Positions 1 through 4,882 of a stretch of DNA of 6,287 nt are shown here, one piece after another; within the stretch, counting starts at the first letter, position 1, and each line of letters begins with the position of its first letter. The position numbers and the translations under genes were made by a program. The DNA is taken from the NCBI GenBank assembly GCA_020851855.1, contig JADZBY010000564.1, positions 1-6,287 on the forward strand. Reading direction: 5' to 3'. The stretch is from Anaerolineae bacterium. Its GTDB lineage: Bacteria > Chloroflexota > Anaerolineae > Aggregatilineales > UBA2796. The notes below the pieces were generated by a model. That model was not told the origin of the DNA. It ran no database searches and saw nothing but the letters and a program-made list of their open reading frames with translations.

Positions 1-125
<125 letters not shown>

Positions 126-144
126 GTCCTTTGCTCCGTAAGTC

Positions 145-173
145 CCGGCATACGCCGGCAAAGAATCCCCAGA
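145..173 (-). promoter_or_regulatory. Second hairpin module in the fusA-tuf spacer
   Basis: CCGGC (145-149) and GCCGG (154-158) form a 5-bp stem with an ATAC loop on the plus strand. In the minus-strand transcript it is preceded by a TCTGGGGATT...TTGCCGGCG leader (173 down to 153) that resembles the one before the larger hairpin upstream. It ends about 8 nt from the tuf Shine-Dalgarno. The inverted repeat is visible directly. Any effect on tuf translation or RNA processing is inference. Confidence 0.4.
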
Positions 174-182
174 GGACGCGAT

Positions 183-210
183 CCGGCGGGCGGCCTGGGC
201 TGCCCGCCGG
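183..210 (-). promoter_or_regulatory. Strong hairpin between fusA and tuf (no U-tract)
   Basis: CCGGCGGGC (183-191) and GCCCGCCGG (202-210) are perfect inverted repeats of 9 bp, with a 10-nt centre that may pair further. In the transcript it begins about 20 nt after the fusA stop codon. It is followed by AUCGCGUCC and not by a U-run, so it is not a canonical intrinsic terminator. It could be a partial terminator, an RNA-processing or stability element, or a pause site that sets tuf output apart from fusA. I am sure of the stem and not of the role. Confidence 0.55.
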
Positions 211-230
211 CAAATTCCCAGAAATCGGCG

Positions 231-2318
231 CTAACGCCCCTTGATCACCGCGTCGGCAATCGACGTCGGGGCCGGGTTGTACCGGTCGAACTCCATGGTG
301 AACGCGCCGCGCCCCTGCGTCATATTGCGCAAGTCGGTCGCGTAGCCGAACATCTCACCCAGCGGCACAATGGCCCGGATGGACGACGATCCGCCGGTGC
401 GCGGCTCCATGCCCTCGATCAGCGCCCGGCGCGCAGACAGGTTGCCCACCACCGCGCCGGTGTAGTCGTCAGGCACGACGACTTCCACCTTCATCACGGG
501 TTCGAGCAACACCGGGCCGCCGCGCTGAACGGCTTCCTTGAGCGCCATCGATCCGGCGATGTAGAACGCCATCTCCGACGAGTCGACCTCGTGGAACGCG
601 CCATCAACCAGCCGCGCGCGGATGCCCACCACCGGGTATCCGGCCAGCACACCGCCCTGCATCGCCTCTTTGATCCCGTTATGGACCGGCTTGATCCATT
701 CCTTCGGGATCGTGCCGCCCACGATGTGATCTTCAAAGACGAACGGCTCTGTCGAGTCGTCGCCGAGCGGCTCAAATTCGACCACGACGCGCGCATACTG
801 GCCCTTGCCGCCCGTCTGGCGCTTGAACGTCTCGTCCACGCGCACCGGACGGGTGATCGTCTCGCGATAGGCCACGCGCGGGCGGCCCACGACGGCCTCG
901 ACGTTGTGCTCGCGGCGCATCCGCTCCACCAGCACTTCGAGGTGCAGCTCGCCCATGCCATAGATGAGCGTCTGGCCAAGCTGCTCGTCGGCCCGGACGT
1001 GGAAGGTCGGGTCTTCCTCGGCCAGTTTGCGCAGCGCCTCGCCCATCTTGTCCTGGTCGGCCTTCGTCTTCGGCTCGACCGCGACGTTGATGACCGGCTC
1101 CGGGAAGCTGATCTTTTCCAACACAACGGGCTGCTCCATGTCGGTCAGCGTCTCGCCGGTGAAGGTGTCCTTCAGGCCCAGGATCGCACCGATGTCGCCC
1201 GCTTCGATGATCTCGATGTCTTCGCGCTTTTCCGCGAACATGCGCACCATGCGCCCGATGCGCTCGCGGCGGTCCTTCGTGCTGTTCAACACCGTCGTCC
1301 CGGAGCGCAGCACGCCGGAATAGACGCGCACAAACGCCAGACGGCCCACGTAGGGGTCGGTCAGGATTTTGAAGACGAGCGCCGAGAGCGGCTCGTCGTT
1401 CGTGGCGTGCCGTACGACGTGCTCGCCGGAGTGCGGGTCCGTGCCTTCGACGGGCGGGATGTCCAGCGGCGATGGCAGGTAGTCGATCACGGCGTCCAGC
1501 AACGGCTGAATGCCCTTGTTCTTCAGCGACGAGCCGCACAGCACGGGCTGAACGTTGCCCGCCACCGTGGCCGCACGCAGCGCCTGCTTCAGTTCGTCGA
1601 TGCTGATCGGCTCTTCCATCAGGTAGCGCTCCATGAGGCGCTCGTCGTTCTCGACGATGGCCTCAAGCGTCTCGGCGCGCACCGTCTCGGCCTGCTCTCG
1701 GAGATCGTCGGGCAGCGCCATGTGTTTGATGTCCGTGCCCGCGTCGTTGCCGTAGACGATCAATTCCTGGTTCAGCACATCGACCAGGCCGCGGAACTTG
1801 TCGCCCTCACCGTACGGGAAGTACAGGATGACGGGCTTGCCGTTCAGGCGGTCGATGATCATCTCCACACAGCGGCGGAAATTCGCGCCGGTGCGGTCCA
1901 TCTTGTTGATGAAGCAGATGCGCGGCACGTTGTAACGGTCGGCCTGACGCCAGACCGTCTCGGATTGCGGCTCCACACCGGCCACGCCGTCGAACACGAC
2001 GACGCCGCCGTCCAGCACGCGCAGCGAGCGCTGCACTTCCGCCGTGAAGTCAATGTGGCCGGGGGTGTCGATCAGGTTGATCTGATGATCGCGCCAGCTT
2101 GACGTAACAGCCGCCGCCGTGATGGTGATCCCGCGCTCCCGTTCCTGGTCCATGTAGTCGGTGGTGGCGGCGCCATCGTGCACCTCACCAATCCGATGGA
2201 CCATACCGGTGTAGTACAGAATCCGCTCGGTGGTCGTCGTCTTACCGGCGTCGATATGCGCGATCACGCCGATATTCCGAACTCGATTCAGGTCAAGGGC
2301 CTTATCGTTCTTGGGCAT
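231..2318 (-). CDS. fusA: Elongation factor G (EF-G), translational GTPase
   Basis: EF-G drives GTP-dependent translocation of tRNAs and mRNA on the ribosome and, with RRF, recycles ribosomes in the cytoplasm. The 695-residue protein has the normal family length. G-domain motifs are intact: P-loop AHIDAGKT (20-27), RGIT switch I (62-65), DTPGH switch II (84-88), NKMD (138-141) and a G5-like GSSLK (about 262-266). Domain II follows from about 290. A domain IV signature, RQTGGKGQYARV, and the HEVDSSEMAF segment near the domain IV tip are present, and the protein ends in a normal domain V (…IADAVIKGR, TAG stop). The ATG gives the expected N-terminus MPKNDKALDLNRVRNIG. Its Shine-Dalgarno is weak (AGAG only about 4 nt away), so coupling to rpsG, 35 nt upstream, is plausible. 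The str-operon position supports canonical EF-G rather than an EF-G2 paralogue. No truncation or frameshift is seen. Confidence 0.98.
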   Translation of the reverse strand: MPKNDKALDLNRVRNIGVIAHIDAGKTTTTERILYYTGMVHRIGEVHDGAATTDYMDQERERGITITAAAVTSSWRDHQINLIDTPGHIDFTAEVQRSLRVLDGGVVVFDGVAGVEPQSETVWRQADRYNVPRICFINKMDRTGANFRRCVEMIIDRLNGKPVILYFPYGEGDKFRGLVDVLNQELIVYGNDAGTDIKHMALPDDLREQAETVRAETLEAIVENDERLMERYLMEEPISIDELKQALRAATVAGNVQPVLCGSSLKNKGIQPLLDAVIDYLPSPLDIPPVEGTDPHSGEHVVRHATNDEPLSALVFKILTDPYVGRLAFVRVYSGVLRSGTTVLNSTKDRRERIGRMVRMFAEKREDIEIIEAGDIGAILGLKDTFTGETLTDMEQPVVLEKISFPEPVINVAVEPKTKADQDKMGEALRKLAEEDPTFHVRADEQLGQTLIYGMGELHLEVLVERMRREHNVEAVVGRPRVAYRETITRPVRVDETFKRQTGGKGQYARVVVEFEPLGDDSTEPFVFEDHIVGGTIPKEWIKPVHNGIKEAMQGGVLAGYPVVGIRARLVDGAFHEVDSSEMAFYIAGSMALKEAVQRGGPVLLEPVMKVEVVVPDDYTGAVVGNLSARRALIEGMEPRTGGSSSIRAIVPLGEMFGYATDLRNMTQGRGAFTMEFDRYNPAPTSIADAVIKGR

Positions 2319-2353
2319 TGCTCTCTGGTCGTCCCTGCTCCCCGGCCACTGGC

Positions 2354-2824
2354 TTACCAGCGATAGTGCGCAAACGCGCGGTTCGCTTCCGCCATGCGGT
2401 GGGTGTCATCCTTCTTCTTGACGGCTGAACCTTGGCCGCTGGCGGCGTCCATCCATTCGGCGGCGAGCTTCTCGGCCATGCTGCGGCCACCGCGCGAACG
2501 CGCAGAGGTCAAAATCCAGCGCATCGCGAGAGATTCGCCACGATCACGCGCCACTTCCATCGGCACTTGGTAGGTCGAGCCGCCGACACGCTTCGGCTTC
2601 ACTTCAACAGTCGGCGTGGCATTGTGCATGGCCTGATCGAGCACTTCCAGCGCATCGCGCTTGGTGCGCTCGGCCACGATTTCCAGCGCCTTGTACATCA
2701 GGCTGCGCGCCGTGCTCTTCTTGCCGCTCCGCATCATCCGGTTGATGTACATGCCCACCAGGACGCTGTTATAGCGGCTATCGGGCAGCGAAGGTCGGCG
2801 CTGTGGACGGTATCTTCTGGGCAT
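2354..2824 (-). CDS. rpsG: 30S ribosomal protein S7
   Basis: S7 nucleates assembly of the 16S rRNA 3' major domain (30S head) and lies near the mRNA exit channel and E site. The protein is 156 residues, the standard bacterial length. It has the MPRRYRPQRR start, the INRMMRSGKKSTA segment, the conserved VEVKPKRVGGSTYQVPMEV core (about 74-92), and the C-terminal signature AVKKKDDTHRMAEANRAFAHYRW (given here as two runs: AVKKKDDTHRM, AEANRAFAHYRW). A purine-rich Shine-Dalgarno (AGAGGGA, about 7 nt before the ATG) supports this start. The gap to rpsL is 22 nt and the gap to fusA 35 nt. In E. coli, S7 represses its operon through a structured rpsL-rpsG spacer of roughly 100 nt. This spacer is far too short for that site, so any autogenous control here would need another target, such as the rpsL leader. 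Confidence 0.98.
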   Translation of the reverse strand: MPRRYRPQRRPSLPDSRYNSVLVGMYINRMMRSGKKSTARSLMYKALEIVAERTKRDALEVLDQAMHNATPTVEVKPKRVGGSTYQVPMEVARDRGESLAMRWILTSARSRGGRSMAEKLAAEWMDAASGQGSAVKKKDDTHRMAEANRAFAHYRW

Positions 2825-2846
2825 CGATCTTCCCTCTTAATGTGGC

Positions 2847-3290
2847 TTACTTCTTGGCCGCGCCCGCTGCGCCCTTCTTGGGCTTCTTGGCGCCATACTT
2901 GCTCCGGCCCTGCTCACGGTTCTTCACCCCGTCGCAGTCGAGCTTGCCGCGCACAATGTGATAACGCACACCGGGCAGGTCCTTCACACGGCCACCACGG
3001 ATCATGACCACGCTGTGTTCCTGAAGGCTGTGGCCTTCGCCGGGAATGTAGGCGGTCACTTCGAGCATGTTGGTCAGACGAACACGGGCGATTTTGCGCA
3101 GCGCGGAGTTGGGCTTCTTGGGGGTAGTGGTGCGGACCACGGTGCACACCCCCCGCTTCTGCGGCGAGCCTTTGGCCCGGCGCGTGCGCGTCTGGCTGTA
3201 GGCGTTAAACGTGTATTGCAGCGCAGGCGACTTGCTCTTGCCCTTCTTCGGGCTGCGTCCCTTGCGGATAAGCTGGTTGATCGTCGGCAT
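2847..3290 (-). CDS. rpsL: 30S ribosomal protein S12
   Basis: S12 sits at the decoding centre of the 30S subunit and affects tRNA-selection accuracy. The 147-residue protein begins MPTINQLIRKGR. It carries the loop TTTPKKPNSALRK (54-66) and GGRVKDLPGVRYH (99-111). The lysines where streptomycin-resistance substitutions arise (K58 and K103, equivalent to E. coli K42/K43 and K87/K88 depending on numbering) are wild type. D104 is the RimO methylthiolation site in E. coli. Between SPAL (21-24) and PQKRGVC (43-49) there is an insertion of about 15 residues relative to E. coli, similar to the one in Bacillus-type S12, so it is not an anomaly. N74-M75-L76-E77 replaces the common N-G-I/F-E. The tail ends in a Lys/Ala-rich extension. 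GGAG (plus-strand ctcc 3297-3300) lies 6 nt before the ATG. It is the first gene of the str operon, behind a strong promoter and a structured leader. Confidence 0.98.
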   Translation of the reverse strand: MPTINQLIRKGRSPKKGKSKSPALQYTFNAYSQTRTRRAKGSPQKRGVCTVVRTTTPKKPNSALRKIARVRLTNMLEVTAYIPGEGHSLQEHSVVMIRGGRVKDLPGVRYHIVRGKLDCDGVKNREQGRSKYGAKKPKKGAAGAAKK

Positions 3291-3325
3291 GAATTACTCC
3301 GTATTTACCCGACTTTCTGGCGCGG

Positions 3326-3350
3326 AAACGGGCGTCGATCACGCCCGTTT
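3326..3350 (-). promoter_or_regulatory. str leader hairpin H2, 10-bp perfect stem before rpsL
   Basis: AAACGGGCGT (3326-3335) and ACGCCCGTTT (3341-3350) are perfect inverted repeats with a 5-nt loop. In the transcript the stem lies 25 nt upstream of the rpsL Shine-Dalgarno and has an A-rich 5' foot and a UUU 3' foot followed by CCGCG. The shape resembles an intrinsic terminator, but three U residues are too few to call it one. Its 5' arm AAACGGG is also complementary to the CCCGUUU tail of hairpin H1, so the two structures compete. Confidence 0.65.
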
Positions 3351-3359
3351 ATTCCCCTC

Positions 3360-3409
3360 AAAACGGGACGCCATCCGGCAACCTTGAGTGCAGCGTGGAT
3401 GGCATCCCG
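3360..3409 (-). promoter_or_regulatory. str leader hairpin H1, 13-bp stem followed by UUUU (possible attenuator)
   Basis: CGGGACGCCATCC (3364-3376) pairs with GGATGGCATCCCG (3397-3409). On the plus strand there is one C/A mismatch, but in the minus-strand RNA it becomes a G-U wobble, so the RNA stem has 13 continuous pairs. The loop is 20 nt (3377-3396). The RNA stem is followed directly by UUUUGAGG (3363 downward). A GC-rich stem plus U4 between a strong promoter and rpsL resembles a weak intrinsic terminator or attenuator. A ribosomal-protein binding site is an equally possible reading. The loop includes an 8-nt segment complementary to an upstream leader segment. Confidence 0.65.
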
Positions 3410-3431
3410 ATCGGCGACTCAATTCGGAGAA

Positions 3432-3457
3432 CCATTGCCTTGTCAATGCAAGGTTGG
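3432..3457 (-). promoter_or_regulatory. Upstream leader hairpin with two alternative folds
   Basis: Just after the predicted transcription start, the RNA can form CCUUG (3453-3449)/CAAGG (3442-3438) with a 6-nt loop, extended by CCA/UGG after an internal loop. Alternatively it can form CAUUG (3448-3444)/CAAUG (3437-3433) around ACAAGG. The two 5-bp stems exclude each other. The arms are short, so this is weak on its own. It matters because the same 5' arm is also complementary to the loop of H1. Confidence 0.35.
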
Positions 3458-3477
3458 CCCCCGCCCGGCAAACGAAC

Positions 3478-3516
3478 ATCATAACAGCCGGGATGGCGGC
3501 TGTCAAGGACTTTTTT
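3478..3516 (-). promoter_or_regulatory. Sigma-70-type promoter of the str operon
   Basis: On the minus strand the -35 box is TTGACA (plus-strand 3501-3506, perfect consensus). The spacer is 17 bp, and the -10 box is TATGAT (3478-3483, five of six) preceded by TGT, an extended -10. An A6 run (3511-3516) falls at about -40 to -45, where a proximal UP-element subsite would lie. The predicted start is near 3471, giving a leader of about 180 nt before rpsL. No other gene lies between this promoter and rpsL, so it should drive rpsL-rpsG-fusA-tuf. Confidence 0.88.
3484..3503. promoter_or_regulatory. Dyad inside the str promoter spacer, possible operator
   Basis: ACAGCCG (3484-3490) and CGGCTGT (3497-3503) form a perfect 7-bp inverted repeat with a 6-bp centre. 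It fills the -35/-10 spacer and overlaps half of the -35 hexamer. A dimeric repressor bound here would block RNA polymerase. No regulator gene is visible in the window. On the plus strand the same repeat is followed 7 nt later by T6, but that distance is long for a terminator and there is no plus-strand gene to terminate. Confidence 0.45.
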
Positions 3517-3585
3517 AGGGCACTCACCTCACGCGGCGGGCCAATCGCATCAAAGTCCGCCGTTAAGGCAGGCAGCAGGAAGACG

Positions 3586-3716
3586 CCTCACCCCCTAACC
3601 CCCTCTCCACGCGGAGTACCACGTAGAGAGGGGGAACGGCGCAGGCGCGCTCCCCTCTCTATGACTGCCGGGGTCCCCTCTGGGGTGGCAGTCATGGAGA
3701 GGGGCCGGGGGTGAGG
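3586..3716. repeat. MITE/REP-like palindromic element with 10-bp terminal inverted repeats
   Basis: The ends are CCTCACCCCC (3586-3595) and GGGGGTGAGG (3707-3716), a perfect 10-bp inverted repeat. The similarity extends inward to CCCCTCTCC/GGAGAGGGG with small mismatches. Inside are two hairpins. The first pairs 3599-3611 with 3622-3634 (CCCCCTCTC plus ACG, one mismatch). The second pairs 3652-3669 with 3687-3704 (18 pairs, one T/G) and has a CCCC-TCT-GGGG core in its loop. No ORF of interest lies within. From memory, CCTCACCCCC...CCCCTCTCC sequences are dispersed repeats in many Chloroflexota genomes, but I cannot check copy number. It lies between two operons and may also act as a transcription barrier. 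Confidence 0.7.
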
Positions 3717-3749
3717 TCGCTTTGATACGATTGCCCTGCCTCACTCGAT

Positions 3750-3769
3750 GGGCGGTTCGCGAACCGCCC
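3750..3769. terminator. Perfect 20-bp palindrome after the glycosyltransferase gene, candidate terminator or dispersed palindrome
   Basis: GGGCGGTTCGCGAACCGCCC is identical to its reverse complement. It starts 6 nt beyond the glycosyltransferase stop codon. In RNA it would form an 8-bp stem with a CGCG loop. It is followed by AUCGAG and not by a U-tract, so it does not meet the usual intrinsic-terminator rule. Position favours a role at the end of the liv-glycosyltransferase transcript. A genome-wide palindromic repeat is the other reading. Confidence 0.45.
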
Positions 3770-3775
3770 GCCTGG

Positions 3776-4882
3776 TCACCTGGCGAAATAGCGGTGCAGG
3801 TTGGCGAAGAATCCGCGCGGCGAGAGCCAATCCAGCCACAATTGCCGGCACGCGGCTTGCATCTCCCGGAAGGCGTCCGGCGTCAGGCCTGCGTGAAAGG
3901 CCCGCACGCGCTCCCCGATGTGCGGTAGCTCGTCCGCACCGACCCACACGCCGTACCGGGACCAGTCGATCCAGTCCTCAAAGGGCAGGACGCCGCCCGT
4001 ATCGACCACCAGCGGGATGCGCCCACAACACAACGTCTCGTAGAAGCGGTACGAATAGTTGCCCTTGCCGCGCACACACAGGACGTAATCGCTGCTCAGC
4101 ATGTTCTCCACATACGCCGCGCGCGATTGGGCCAGATTGTGCGCATCGCGCACCGCGCCGCGATACACCGAGCCGTTCCAGTAGCCGTAACGCAGCACCA
4201 GGTTGAGATCGACGCCCTGAGATTGCGCCCGCCGCAGCGCGTGCACGGCGTGCCAGCGGTGACGCGCGCCGGGATGGTCGATCAATTCCACACCGATCCG
4301 CTTGAAGAGCGCGTAACGCGCCGGGTGCTGCCCGATCAGGCGCTTGAGCCGCGTCAGCGGGTGCGAGCCGGACGACATGTCGCCGCAAAAGCCGACGACG
4401 GGCCGCGCGCCTTTGTCGCGCACGCGCACCTTGCCGCCGCAGCAGTCGTCGAGCAAGTCCGCGCTCCAGGCGGGCAAAGTCTGTTCGCCGGGGCGGCGCG
4501 CCGACCGCGTGAGCGACGTGCGGAATACGCGCAGATCGACCGGCGCGCCCAGGTCGACGGGGAACTCGTAATCGCCCCGGTAAAAGACGACGAGCGGCTT
4601 TCCGGCCTGCGCGGCCCGCTCTGCCAGCCGCCGCAGCCGCTCCACGGCCTCGGATGGGTGTGCGTAATGCTCCCAGTTGGCCGGGACCAGGGCAAAATCC
4701 GCCGCATCGAGCGCCGTCAGTTCAACGAGGCGCGCGCCGTCCTGCATATAGGGGGCGTAAATGCGGCCATCCCCGGTGATCGGGTCCGAGTCGGCCAGTC
4801 CCCAGAACGGCGCGAGCAAGATGCAGGGCGGCGCGTTGTCCGGCAGGCAATCGCGGTCGGCGTACACGCGCAGACGGGTCAT
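3776..4882 (-). CDS. Exostosin/GT47-like glycosyltransferase
   Basis: This is probably a nucleotide-sugar-dependent glycosyltransferase; donor and acceptor cannot be inferred. The protein has 368 residues from the ATG at 4880-4882 (MTRLRVYADRDCL). The C-terminal half has the exostosin-family pattern: YVENMLSSDYVLCVRGKGN (257-275), then YSYRFYETLCCGRIPLVVD (276-294), with E282 as the likely conserved acidic residue in the nucleotide-sugar site, then W304 and W307. The N-terminal half includes a predicted beta strand and RGDYEF at 97-107, and a VVGFCGDMSSGSHP segment at 162-175. I see no signal peptide or membrane segment, so the protein looks cytoplasmic. The ATG overlaps the livM TGA (ATGA, 4 nt) and has no Shine-Dalgarno, which points to coupled translation. 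The reading frame stays open upstream to 5605, but that part is the shadow of livM. Family call fairly sure; specific function unknown. Confidence 0.75.
   Translation of the reverse strand: MTRLRVYADRDCLPDNAPPCILLAPFWGLADSDPITGDGRIYAPYMQDGARLVELTALDAADFALVPANWEHYAHPSEAVERLRRLAERAAQAGKPLVVFYRGDYEFPVDLGAPVDLRVFRTSLTRSARRPGEQTLPAWSADLLDDCCGGKVRVRDKGARPVVGFCGDMSSGSHPLTRLKRLIGQHPARYALFKRIGVELIDHPGARHRWHAVHALRRAQSQGVDLNLVLRYGYWNGSVYRGAVRDAHNLAQSRAAYVENMLSSDYVLCVRGKGNYSYRFYETLCCGRIPLVVDTGGVLPFEDWIDWSRYGVWVGADELPHIGERVRAFHAGLTPDAFREMQAACRQLWLDWLSPRGFFANLHRYFAR

Noticed and set aside
2847..3290. Possible streptomycin-resistance allele of rpsL
   Set aside because: K58 and K103, the lysines at the known resistance positions, are wild type.
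3534..3562. Inverted repeat CGGCGG/CCGCCG upstream of the str promoter
   Set aside because: Six pairs with a 17-nt loop in GC-rich DNA is expected by chance. I see nothing else in 3517-3585.
3388..3714. A 108-codon plus-strand frame across the leader and palindromic element
   Set aside because: The encoded sequence is just the translated promoter, hairpins and C/G-rich repeat, with no domain and no good ribosome-binding site.
3586..3716. CRISPR array
   Set aside because: The repeats are inverted and nested rather than evenly spaced direct repeats, and there are no uniform spacers or cas genes.
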